Part shown: one piece after another, positions 7,260-14,557 of the stretch
Layout: every line of letters begins with the position of its first letter
Numbering within the stretch: position 1 is the first letter of the stretch
Source: UBA11865 sp041570195
GTDB lineage: Bacteria > Chloroflexota > Anaerolineae > Promineifilales > Promineifilaceae
Assembly (NCBI GenBank): GCA_041570195.1
Contig: JBFFWQ010000088.1
Span: 1 to 24,760 of the forward strand
Reading direction: 5' to 3'
Length of the DNA: 24,760 nt
Position numbers and translations under genes: made by a program
The notes under the pieces: model-generated
What the model saw: only the letters and a program-made list of their open reading frames with translations
Told to the model about the DNA's origin: nothing
Database searches by the model: none

Positions 7260-8099
7260 CTAACGGCCGATGCTGTTGAAGTAGCTCTGAACTGACTCAG
7301 CCATCGTCATGTCGCCTGATAGAACCAAGGGTTCGTAATGGGTGATCCATAGATGGATGTGCGAGCGCGCCTGGCGAAACTCTAGCAGCATTATTTCAGC
7401 CAGGGGGCCGGCATTGGGGACGAAGCCGCTGGCGTGGAATTGCTCCTCGGTTTGTTTCAGATCGTAATCCAGGCGAATGATCTCGGCCGTCCAGCGACCA
7501 CTTTGCCAGGTCAATTGAGCGTATGCGGCGCGTCGGTCGCCGTCAAAGGGCGTGCCGACTGCGCCAGCGTTGACTACCAAGGTATCGCCTAGGTGGCGGA
7601 CCAGTGGCCGGTGAGTATGGCCAACGCAGAGGACGGCCGGCGGCGGAGCGATCAGTTGGTCAAGCATGGCGTCCGGCATCTCGGGATAGATGCCAATGCG
7701 ATTGCCGCGCATCGAGGCGTGAACGACCCGCACCTCCCGGCCGTCAGGCCCTGTCACAGAAACCTGGAAGGGCATGGCCTTCAGGCTTTCTATCTTGCCC
7801 TCCAGCCGGCGGTAGGTCCAATAAGCGTTGCGATAGATTTCGAATTCTGGCCCGCTTTTTGGCGCGTCTGGCCCGGCATGAACCAGCACGTAATCCTCGT
7901 GGTTGCCGCGCACCAGCCGCCAGCCGGCGATGTCTTGTCGCTCCTTGACGAATTGCAGGCACTCGCGGGGCTGGGGGCCACGATTGACGATGTCACCAGC
8001 CATGATGACCTGGTCTGGTCCCCAGGCATCGATGTGCGCAGCCACTCGTTCTAGGGCGGGCATATTCCCGTGAATGTCAGCAAGTACGGCTATTTTCAT
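7260..8099 (-). CDS. calcineurin-like metallophosphoesterase
   Basis: A 279-residue soluble protein of the YfcE/MJ0936-like group. The dimetal-site motifs are complete: ADIHGN near the N terminus (Asp8, His10), GDIVNRGP, RGNHED, VVHAS and CVGHTHRP. The frame is open upstream to 8174, but the ATG at 8099 directly begins the beta strand MKIAVLADIHGN and is preferred. The added residues of the longer form look unstructured. The C-terminal region of about 70 residues after the catalytic core has no motif I know. It is convergent with the CoA-transferase (20 bp between stops) and divergent from the RpiB-like gene. Likely a phosphodiesterase or phosphatase of unknown substrate. Confidence 0.92.
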   Translation of the reverse strand: MKIAVLADIHGNMPALERVAAHIDAWGPDQVIMAGDIVNRGPQPRECLQFVKERQDIAGWRLVRGNHEDYVLVHAGPDAPKSGPEFEIYRNAYWTYRRLEGKIESLKAMPFQVSVTGPDGREVRVVHASMRGNRIGIYPEMPDAMLDQLIAPPPAVLCVGHTHRPLVRHLGDTLVVNAGAVGTPFDGDRRAAYAQLTWQSGRWTAEIIRLDYDLKQTEEQFHASGFVPNAGPLAEIMLLEFRQARSHIHLWITHYEPLVLSGDMTMAESVQSYFNSIGR

Positions 8100-8163
8100 G
8101 GCGCTCTCTGATTGGCGCATTATATGGGCGAGTTCGTTATTTCTCAATCTATTCCGAGAAGAT

Positions 8164-8205
8164 GCAGGGGGCAAGTAGCAGGGGCGCAGGTGGCGGTGGC
8201 GTTGG
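8164..8205. repeat. degenerate 7-bp tandem repeat
   Basis: The intergenic DNA reads in heptads: GCAGGGG, GCAAGTA, GCAGGGG, CGCAGGT, GGCGGTG and GCGTTGG. Two units are identical and the others drift. It resembles the heptameric filler repeats found between genes in some bacteria. It does not extend into either flanking gene. Confidence 0.45.
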
Positions 8206-8260
8206 GACTCGATAGAATTGGGAACAGTGGCAAAGGCAACGAAAATCGTTGGAGGTACAT

Positions 8261-8719
8261 ATGAAATTGGCTATTGGAGCGGACGAAAGGACCTATTTGA
8301 CGGATGACGTCGTGCAAGAAGTGCAAAACAGAGGGCACGACGTTGTCTTGTTTGGCCATTTGCAAGGTGACAAGATCTTCTGGCCTGAAGTCGCCCGGCA
8401 GGTGGCCGAGAGCGTTGCCCAGGGGCAGGCAAACGAAGGGATTCTTTTCTGCTGGACGGGTACGGGGGTGAGCCTGGCGGCGAATAAAGTGTCTGGCATC
8501 CGGGCGGCTTTGTGCGCCGATGCGGAGACGGCCAAGGGAGCGCGCTTGTGGAACCGGGCCAACGTCTTGTGCATCTCGCTGCGGGCGACATCGGCCGCGG
8601 TGGCCCAGGAGATCCTCGACGCCTGGTTTGACACAGCTTATCAACCTAACGAAGTAGACGATGCTTGCCTGGCTCAGGTAACGGCTTTGGAGAAAAAGTA
8701 CGGGAGTCAAAGGAATTGA
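8261..8719 (+). CDS. RpiB/LacA/LacB-family sugar-phosphate isomerase, divergent subgroup
   Basis: A 152-residue protein with the RpiB fold signatures GILFCWTGTGVSLAANK and GIRAAL. The ATG at 8261 follows an excellent GGAGG; an upstream TTG overlaps that site and is not used. Canonical ribose-5-phosphate isomerase B has CGTG, and histidines near positions 9 and 99. Here the cysteine is kept, but CGTG is CWTG, the early His is replaced (GADERTY) and the RQHN motif reads RLWN. The ring-opening histidine is thus absent, so ordinary ribose-5-phosphate isomerase activity is doubtful. A CWTGTG subgroup occurs in other bacteria, to my knowledge in actinobacteria. It may act on another sugar phosphate or derivative. 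Confidence 0.85.
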   Translation: MKLAIGADERTYLTDDVVQEVQNRGHDVVLFGHLQGDKIFWPEVARQVAESVAQGQANEGILFCWTGTGVSLAANKVSGIRAALCADAETAKGARLWNRANVLCISLRATSAAVAQEILDAWFDTAYQPNEVDDACLAQVTALEKKYGSQRN

Positions 8720-8744
8720 CCAAGTAGACCATTTGTTCTATAAT
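8716..8744 (+). promoter_or_regulatory. promoter for a leaderless mRNA
   Basis: TTGACC (8716-8721), 17-bp spacer and perfect TATAAT (8739-8744). The -35 box overlaps the stop codon of the upstream gene. The expected transcription start, 7 nt after the -10, is the A of the ATG at 8751, which predicts an mRNA without a 5' leader. Confidence 0.75.
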
Positions 8745-8750
8745 CTGGCT

Positions 8751-10007
8751 ATGGATGCAACCCGCAAGCTAGAACTCTTCGCCACCCAGATGCACCTAGA
8801 ACCGGCCGAAGATGCCGATGCCAGGATGATCCCTTTGCAGCTCGCATCGCAAAAGGCAGCCGCGACGCCGAAGGTGTTGCCATGTGGTCAGGTCGGGCAA
8901 CCCGGCGAGAAGATCCCCAGTGGAACTGCCGGGACGTCGACCGGGCTACAGGCTAAGCGCAAATCCTTGGGCATCACCGAGGCCGTAATGCCCGGTGGGA
9001 AAACCATCACCTTACTCAAGACGATGTTAACTTCGGCTTGCGAAAGGAACTGCTACTACTGTCCCTTCAGGGCCGGTCGCAACTATCGTCGCGAGACATT
9101 CAAGCCAGAAGAGTTGGCCCAGACGTTCATGGAGATGTACCGGGCTGGGCTGGTCGAAGGCATGTTTTTGAGCTCGGGGATCATCCGCGGTGGGATAGCC
9201 ACCCAGGATAAACTCATTGCCACGGCCGATATCCTGCGCAACAAGCTGAAGTTCCGTGGCTACTTGCATCTCAAAATCATGCCTGGCGCCGAGCAAGACC
9301 AGGTCCAGCGCTCCATGGAGCTGGCCAGCCGGGTGTCGGTTAATCTGGAAGGGCCCAATGATAAACGGCTGCGGTTGTTGGCACCCAAAAAGGTCTTTCT
9401 GGAGGAACTGTTGCAACCCTTGAAGTGGGTGGAAGAGATTCGCCAGACGGCCGCGCCGGTGAAATCATGGAACGGTCGTTGGCCTTCGTCGACGACACAA
9501 TTTGTGGTTGGCGCAGTAGGTGACAGCGATCTGGAGCTGTTAACCACGAGCAGTTATTTACTGAGCCAGTTGCGCCTCAGTCGGACCTATTACATGGCCT
9601 TCAGCCCCGTGCCTGATACGCCGTTGGAGAATGTGGCCGCCGAAAACCCCTGGCGGCAGCACCGGCTCTACCAGGCATCGTTCTTGCTTCGGGATTACGG
9701 TTTCGACCTGGAAGAGATGCCTTTCTCCCAAGACGGCAACTTGCCCCTGGAGACCGATCCGAAGTTAGCCTGGGCCCAGGCTAACATGGCCGAGGCGCCG
9801 CTGGAGCTTAACCGGGCCGAGCATGCGTCGCTCTTGCGGGTGCCCGGAATCGGACCCAAAGGTGCCCGATCGATCCTGCAGGCGCGTCGGCATAACAAGC
9901 TACGTGAACTGGCGGATCTAAAGGCTATTGGTGTGCGCCCAACCCGGCCGGCGCCTTATGTGCTCTTAGACGGCAAACGTCCGACCTACCAGCCCCGGCT
10001 CCTGTAG
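8751..10007 (+). CDS. radical SAM protein with helix-hairpin-helix tail (DNA modification/repair type)
   Basis: A 418-residue protein. The radical SAM cluster motif CERNCYYC gives CxxxCxxC cysteines at residues 97, 101 and 104. The N-terminal 70 residues are low-complexity and less conserved. Near the C terminus, LLRVPGIGPKGARSIL is a helix-hairpin-helix DNA-binding motif, and the protein ends with a short Pro-rich tail. This combination matches the family annotated as putative DNA modification/repair radical SAM proteins; the reaction is unknown. ATG 8751 is chosen over TTG 8733, because TTG 8733 lies upstream of the -10 box and would not be transcribed. No ribosome site precedes the ATG, consistent with a leaderless transcript. 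It is convergent with the aldehyde dehydrogenase gene (21 bp). Confidence 0.9.
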   Translation: MDATRKLELFATQMHLEPAEDADARMIPLQLASQKAAATPKVLPCGQVGQPGEKIPSGTAGTSTGLQAKRKSLGITEAVMPGGKTITLLKTMLTSACERNCYYCPFRAGRNYRRETFKPEELAQTFMEMYRAGLVEGMFLSSGIIRGGIATQDKLIATADILRNKLKFRGYLHLKIMPGAEQDQVQRSMELASRVSVNLEGPNDKRLRLLAPKKVFLEELLQPLKWVEEIRQTAAPVKSWNGRWPSSTTQFVVGAVGDSDLELLTTSSYLLSQLRLSRTYYMAFSPVPDTPLENVAAENPWRQHRLYQASFLLRDYGFDLEEMPFSQDGNLPLETDPKLAWAQANMAEAPLELNRAEHASLLRVPGIGPKGARSILQARRHNKLRELADLKAIGVRPTRPAPYVLLDGKRPTYQPRLL

Positions 10008-10028
10008 TAACCCCCTTGCTCGACAGAC

Positions 10029-11657
10029 TCATTTTAGCGCCCGGCGAGCGCCCGCTGCAAACGTTAGCAACGCCAGGGCCATCCCCGCGGCGACGGCCAC
10101 AGCCGGCTTGCGTGCCGCCGGTTTTTGGACTAGGCGTTCAATCTCTTCCACGACCGGTTGGACGCGCTGGCGCGGTGTGACGCCAAAGGCCAGGCGCATG
10201 ATGGCCGCTCCAAGTCGATAATGGCCCGGCTTGCGCATCTGGGTGGCCACGTCGAAGGGCACGGGCGGCCGGCCGACGGCATAGGAGTGGATCTGGGTGA
10301 ATTGCAGCACCTCACTCTTGCCGTGGGTGCGAGCCGTGCCGGATTGCTTAACACCGCCAAAGGGCAGCAGCGAAACCGGGTAATGGGTCGTGGCGTCATT
10401 GATGTTGACCGATCCGACTTCCAACTGGTGGGCAACTCGTTGGGCGCGGTTTAGATCGCTGCTCCAAACAGAAGCGCTTAGGCCAAAGTCGCTGTCGTTG
10501 GTTAAATTGATCGCTTCGGTTTCATCTTTGACCTTCATGATGGGCATGATGGGGCCGAAAGTCTCATCGCGCATCAGCTTCATTGAGTGATCGACGTCGA
10601 CGACCACCGCCGGCTCAACGTAAAGATGATTGATCTGCCCACCGGTCAAGACACGTGCCCCTTTGTCGAGGGCATCGGCTAGGTGGATCTCGATGATCTG
10701 TCTCTGCTGTTCAGAGCTAAGCAGGGCCATGTGAAAGGGGTTGTCTTTTTCGGGCGAGTAACCGATAGTCACTTTCCTGGCATGCTCCACCGCCTCGCGG
10801 ACGAATTCGTCGTAAACTGATTCGACGACGTAGACTCGCTCGACGGAGTTACAGGTCTGTCCGGCGTTGTAGCAGGCCGACCAGATGCCCCAACGGGCCG
10901 CGGCTTTAAGGTCGGCGTCTTCCAGGACCAACATGGCATCTTTGCCGCCCAGTTCGAATAGGTAGGGCGTGAGATTCTCGGCCGCGGTACGGGCGATCTT
11001 GCGTCCGGTCTCCACCGAGCCGGTTAGGAAGATCAGATCGGGCCTGGATTTGACGACCATCTGGCCAACCCGGCCGTCGCCATGCACAAAGCGCACGAAG
11101 GGCGACAACTCGGGCACACTTTGGAATAATTTCTCGAGCAGGACACCGGTCGCAGCAGTGACTTCCGAAGGCTTTACGAGAACGGTGTTTCCCGCCAGTA
11201 GGGCCGAGCAAATCGGAGAAATGGTCAGGTCAAAGGGATAATTCCAGGGGGCGATGACAGCCACCGTGCCATAGGGTTGCTGTTCAGCATAGAAACGTTT
11301 GAAGATGTACAGGCCGGGTGGAACTCTGCGCCTGGCCAACCAGCGCGGGGCATGTTTGTAGTATTGATGCAGACGATCGACGGTCATGAGCACTTCAATC
11401 AGGCCATCCTGACGGCTCTTGCCCGTGTCCAGGTTGATGGTTTCGGAAATGATATCGACCGAGTCAATGATAAATGCCTGGAACTTGCGCAAGATGCGCA
11501 CGCGTTCCTTGACCGGCTTGTTTCGCCAGCGTGGGGCGGCCCGCCGCAAATCGGCCAGGGCCTGGGTTACCTCGACGGCTGTGCTCATGGGCACCTGAGT
11601 AAATTGTTCTCCTGTCGCCGGGTTGATACAGGGTATCATTTGTGATTGCGTGTTCAT
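10029..11657 (-). CDS. aldehyde dehydrogenase with C-terminal membrane anchor
   Basis: A 542-residue NAD(P)-dependent aldehyde dehydrogenase. Catalytic residues are visible: Asn139 in PWNYPF, Glu235 in FELGGKD and Cys269 in NAGQTCNS. It is longer than the usual ~490-residue enzymes. After a basic linker it ends with a hydrophobic stretch at about 518-537 (AVAVAAGMALALLTF) followed by RRALK, a tail-anchor arrangement like that of fatty aldehyde dehydrogenases. It lies 21 bp downstream of the GMC oxidoreductase on the same strand, with AAAGGATC before its ATG, so the two form an operon. The likely role is oxidation of the aldehyde made by the oxidoreductase, at the membrane, probably of lipophilic substrates (inference). 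Confidence 0.93.
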   Translation of the reverse strand: MNTQSQMIPCINPATGEQFTQVPMSTAVEVTQALADLRRAAPRWRNKPVKERVRILRKFQAFIIDSVDIISETINLDTGKSRQDGLIEVLMTVDRLHQYYKHAPRWLARRRVPPGLYIFKRFYAEQQPYGTVAVIAPWNYPFDLTISPICSALLAGNTVLVKPSEVTAATGVLLEKLFQSVPELSPFVRFVHGDGRVGQMVVKSRPDLIFLTGSVETGRKIARTAAENLTPYLFELGGKDAMLVLEDADLKAAARWGIWSACYNAGQTCNSVERVYVVESVYDEFVREAVEHARKVTIGYSPEKDNPFHMALLSSEQQRQIIEIHLADALDKGARVLTGGQINHLYVEPAVVVDVDHSMKLMRDETFGPIMPIMKVKDETEAINLTNDSDFGLSASVWSSDLNRAQRVAHQLEVGSVNINDATTHYPVSLLPFGGVKQSGTARTHGKSEVLQFTQIHSYAVGRPPVPFDVATQMRKPGHYRLGAAIMRLAFGVTPRQRVQPVVEEIERLVQKPAARKPAVAVAAGMALALLTFAAGARRALK

Positions 11658-11678
11658 GGATGGATCCTTTTCGGCCGG

Positions 11679-13451
11679 TTATGTCTTCCGCAGCAGAAAG
11701 CGAAAGGCCAGGAAAGCAAACGATAAGAGCAGTAGTGGCAGGATCAGACGTCGTTTTGATAGCCCTTGGCCATTGCCGTTTGGGGTGTAACCCTCTGGCG
11801 CTTCAAGCGGCTCATAACTTTCGGCTTCTGACGCGGCCGGGATGTGGCTCATGGCCCGCTCAGACATGGCGGTGATGGTCAGGCTGGGATTCACGCCCAG
11901 GTTACTAGGGATGACGGAACCGTCGACCACATACAGGCCGGGGTAGTTAAATGCTTGGTGATTCCTGTCGACGACACCGCTCGATTCGTCTAAACCGATG
12001 CCGCAGCCGCCCAGAATGTGGGCCGTCGACGGCGTGTTCATCAGCACTTCATTGATCGTCGACTGAGGCACGCCGTCCGCTTTCTCGGCAAAACGCTCGA
12101 CGACCTCCCGGCCGTTTTCGATCACCGTTGGTATGGGCACGTTCTGATCGCGCTGGCTGACCAGATCTTTACGGAACAGGGTCAGCGGCCGGCGACCCAG
12201 CTTCAGGGTCATCCGGTTTTCCAGTGTTTGCATGACCAGGATGATGGTGCTGTCTCTCGTCCAATCGGGCAGGAATCGGGCTTTGAGAAAGTCGTAGGGA
12301 TTGCGGATGGCGAAGCGCGCGAAGCGGCCGATACGCTGCAGGGCGCCGCCTTCCAGGTTTTGTATCAGCGGCACTGCCAGGTTGCGCATGAGCGACGATC
12401 CCTGTGGGTAGCGCACCGGCTCGACGCTGGTTACTTCGTTAACCCAGAAATGAGAGGTGATGGCCACGCCCAACGAGTAATCGGGGCCCGGTTGGCGGGC
12501 AGTCACACCCATCAAGGCCTCGCTATTGCTGCGCACCATAGTAGCTAGACGATTAGAGAGACGGGGCAAGGTCTTTCGTTCGTCGCGGCACCGAAGCATC
12601 AACCTGTTGGTGCCCAGCACGCCAGCAGCCAGGACCACATTGCGGGCGCGAACCCGCCGCCGAGGTTTGGCGAACCAGGCGGTCGTCTTCTCGTAAAGCA
12701 GCTCATAACGGGCGCCATCGGCGTTCTCGCCATAGAGCGGTCGGATTTCTAGCACATTGGACTCCGGCCGTACCTCGGCGCCCCATTTCTCGGCCAAGAA
12801 CAGGTAGTTCTTGTCTAGCGTATTCTTGGCATTGTAGCGGCAGCCCACCATGCAGCCGCCGCAGTGAATGCAGGCGGTCCGTTCCGGTCCTTCGCCGTCG
12901 AAGTAGGGATCGGGCACGGTTCGTCCTTCTTCGTCGCCAAAGAAGATACCGACCGGCGTCGGCTCAAAAGTGTCTTCCTGGCCGAGTTCGGCGGCGATCT
13001 CAAGCAACAAGTGGTCGGCCGGCCACAATTTGGGATTGGTGTTGACGCCCAGCATCTGCCGGGCCGTGTCGAAATGAGGCTGAAGTTCTTGTTCCCAATC
13101 CATGTCGCCCGGCCACTCTTCGGTTTGAAAGAACTCTGACTTGGGCTGGATGAGGGTGGCCGCGTAGACCAGGCTGCCGCCGCCCACGCCGCTGCCGTTC
13201 AGGATCAGGATGTCGTCGAGTAGATTGATGCCCATGAAGCCGAAACAACGCAAAGCTGGCAGCCATAAATAGTTGAAGATGTTCCAATTCGTCTTCGGGA
13301 AATCTTTAGCCCCGAAGCGTTTCCCCCGTTCCAGGACCAGGACGCGGTACCCTTTTTGGGTCAGGCGCATGGCCGACACACTGCCACCAAAGCCTGAGCC
13401 GATGATGACGAAATCAAAAGTCTCGTTCTCTGTCGCTTGATGTCTGCCCAT
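11679..13451 (-). CDS. GMC-family FAD oxidoreductase, cholesterol-oxidase-like, tail-anchored
   Basis: A 590-residue flavoprotein. The FAD-binding motif GSGFGGS is at residues 18-24, with the GMC signature region GSGVGGGSLVYA near 86-97. The cysteine cluster CIHCGGCMVGC (194-204, CxxCxxCxxxC) is typical of the cholesterol-oxidase/long-chain-alcohol group of actinobacteria and relatives. The active-site His478 lies in STAHILGGCGIG. The C terminus (about 568-586, LILPLLLLSFAFLAFRFLL then RKT) is a single membrane anchor with a basic end, not usual for the family. It is the first gene of an operon with the aldehyde dehydrogenase. It probably oxidises an alcohol on a long-chain or sterol-like substrate. 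The start at 13451 has AAGG about 14 nt upstream, so the ribosome site is weak. Confidence 0.92.
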   Translation of the reverse strand: MGRHQATENETFDFVIIGSGFGGSVSAMRLTQKGYRVLVLERGKRFGAKDFPKTNWNIFNYLWLPALRCFGFMGINLLDDILILNGSGVGGGSLVYAATLIQPKSEFFQTEEWPGDMDWEQELQPHFDTARQMLGVNTNPKLWPADHLLLEIAAELGQEDTFEPTPVGIFFGDEEGRTVPDPYFDGEGPERTACIHCGGCMVGCRYNAKNTLDKNYLFLAEKWGAEVRPESNVLEIRPLYGENADGARYELLYEKTTAWFAKPRRRVRARNVVLAAGVLGTNRLMLRCRDERKTLPRLSNRLATMVRSNSEALMGVTARQPGPDYSLGVAITSHFWVNEVTSVEPVRYPQGSSLMRNLAVPLIQNLEGGALQRIGRFARFAIRNPYDFLKARFLPDWTRDSTIILVMQTLENRMTLKLGRRPLTLFRKDLVSQRDQNVPIPTVIENGREVVERFAEKADGVPQSTINEVLMNTPSTAHILGGCGIGLDESSGVVDRNHQAFNYPGLYVVDGSVIPSNLGVNPSLTITAMSERAMSHIPAASEAESYEPLEAPEGYTPNGNGQGLSKRRLILPLLLLSFAFLAFRFLLRKT

Positions 13452-13503
13452 TGGTCAAGTAATCCTTGTTTGACTGCCCCATTTGCCAGGCTGTTTAGAA
13501 ATG

Positions 13504-13541
13504 ATAACACAGTGCGTCATCAGCATAACACAGTGCGTCAT
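13504..13541. promoter_or_regulatory. two tandem TetR-like operators
   Basis: The 17-bp word ATAACACAGTGCGTCAT occurs twice, exactly, at 13504-13520 and 13525-13541, a 21-bp period (two helical turns). Each copy holds an imperfect 15-bp palindrome, TAACACAGTGCGTCA, of the kind bound by TetR-type repressors. They cover the -10/start and spacer of the likely GMC operon promoter. No regulator gene is adjacent. Confidence 0.7.
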
Positions 13542-13551
13542 TTTAACCCAA
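13522..13551 (-). promoter_or_regulatory. possible promoter of the GMC/aldehyde dehydrogenase operon
   Basis: Minus-strand TTGGGT (13551-13546), 18-bp spacer, TATGCT (13527-13522), predicted start near 13515. The -35 is poor (3 of 6), so the call relies on the -10 box and on the overlapping tandem operators. Confidence 0.4.
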
Positions 13552-13579
13552 GTGGGCGCTGTTCGCACGATCAGCGAAG

Positions 13580-13597
13580 TGTCAACCATGGTTGACA
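13580..13597. promoter_or_regulatory. perfect 18-bp palindrome, candidate ParB-binding (parS-like) site 1
   Basis: TGTCAACCATGGTTGACA is fully symmetric. It sits 5 bp upstream of the -35 of the parA promoter. The same arms recur, again perfectly, 10 bp after the parB stop. It differs from the canonical chromosomal parS (TGTTTCACGTGAAACA). Confidence 0.65.
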
Positions 13598-13602
13598 TTT
13601 CG

Positions 13603-13631
13603 TTGACGGTCCGGGCAGATCATGTTATTGT
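13603..13631 (+). promoter_or_regulatory. parAB promoter
   Basis: TTGACG (13603-13608), 17-bp spacer, TATTGT (13626-13631), predicted start near 13638, leaving a leader of about 40 nt before parA. A degenerate copy of the flanking palindrome overlaps the -10 end and the start. Confidence 0.65.
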
Positions 13632-13646
13632 CTACCGTGGTTGCTG
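13629..13646. promoter_or_regulatory. degenerate copy of the ParB-flanking palindrome
   Basis: TGTCTACCGTGGTTGCTG matches 12 of the 16 arm positions of TGTCAACC-NN-GGTTGACA. It lies over the likely parA transcription start, 49 bp centre-to-centre from the perfect site. It could be a weak autorepression site. Confidence 0.35.
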
Positions 13647-13678
13647 CCGGGCGAGCACCATGTTTTTGAGGGACTAAT

Positions 13679-14533
13679 ATGGCACATATATTGGCCATCG
13701 CCATGCAGAAAGGCGGTGTGGGTAAGACAACGACAACCATCAATTTATCGGCCGCGCTCGTAGAACGTGGCTATCGGGTTTTGGCCATTGACCTCGACCC
13801 TCAGGGCAATTTGACCCAGCATGCCGGCTTCGATCCGGAGCAATTGTCGCCAACGATATATGATGGTCTGCGGGCTGAAATTGAGGGTCAGGTCTACGAT
13901 TCGCGGGCCATCGTTCATGGCGCGGCCGAGGGTTTCGACCTGATGCCCTCCCAGCCTGAGTTGAGCATGATCGAACTCTCTCTGATGAATACGCTGAGCC
14001 GGGAGAGGGTCCTGGATACCTTCCTGGAGGACATCCGGGCCGATTACGACTATGTCCTGATAGATTGCGGCCCCTCGCTCAACCTGCTGGTCATCAATGC
14101 TTTGACCGCGGCTAACAGTGTGATCATCCCGGTCCAGACTGAATACCTGGCCGCCCGGGGCGCCTTTATGATCCTGTCAACTATTGAGACAGTGCGTCAG
14201 AAAAAACTGAACCCTGACCTGTACGTAGAAGGCATCTTGTTGACCATGGCCGATACGCGCACGCTGCTGACCAAGGATATCCTGGCCGCGGTTGACAGCC
14301 AGTTTGGTACCGGCCAATATGTCTTCCAGAGTGTCATCAAGCGTTCAGTGCGTTTTGGTGAGAGTGTCGTCGCCGGACAGAGCATTCTAGCGTACGATCC
14401 CCAGAATCCGGGCGCTCAGGCTTACCGGGATATGGCTGACGAGGTTTTGCGCCGCGGCGAAGCCGTCCATAGTGACGGCGCCGGGCACGGCGAGTCCACG
14501 TCCGGCGCGTCCGCACAGGCCGTGGGGCACTAA
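13679..14533 (+). CDS. parA: ParA-family partition ATPase
   Basis: A 284-residue ParA/Soj-type ATPase. The deviant Walker A KGGVGKTTT (residues 11-19) directly follows the first strand, so there is no N-terminal helix-turn-helix. DLDPQGNLTQH and the Walker B strand VLIDCGPSL are present. The protein cycles on nucleoid DNA with ATP and moves ParB-bound DNA. The C-terminal tail of about 20 residues is Ala/Gly/His-rich and probably disordered. A GAGGG lies 5 nt before the ATG. It is followed by parB after 24 bp in the same operon, and palindromes flank both genes. Whether this is the main chromosomal system or one captured from a plasmid cannot be told. Confidence 0.95.
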   Translation: MAHILAIAMQKGGVGKTTTTINLSAALVERGYRVLAIDLDPQGNLTQHAGFDPEQLSPTIYDGLRAEIEGQVYDSRAIVHGAAEGFDLMPSQPELSMIELSLMNTLSRERVLDTFLEDIRADYDYVLIDCGPSLNLLVINALTAANSVIIPVQTEYLAARGAFMILSTIETVRQKKLNPDLYVEGILLTMADTRTLLTKDILAAVDSQFGTGQYVFQSVIKRSVRFGESVVAGQSILAYDPQNPGAQAYRDMADEVLRRGEAVHSDGAGHGESTSGASAQAVGH

Positions 14534-14557
14534 ACAAAGGCCAGGAGGAAGCCATAG

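Noticed and set aside
7593..8054. 153-codon plus-strand frame
   Set aside because: It is entirely opposite the metallophosphoesterase, whose catalytic motifs are complete on the minus strand.
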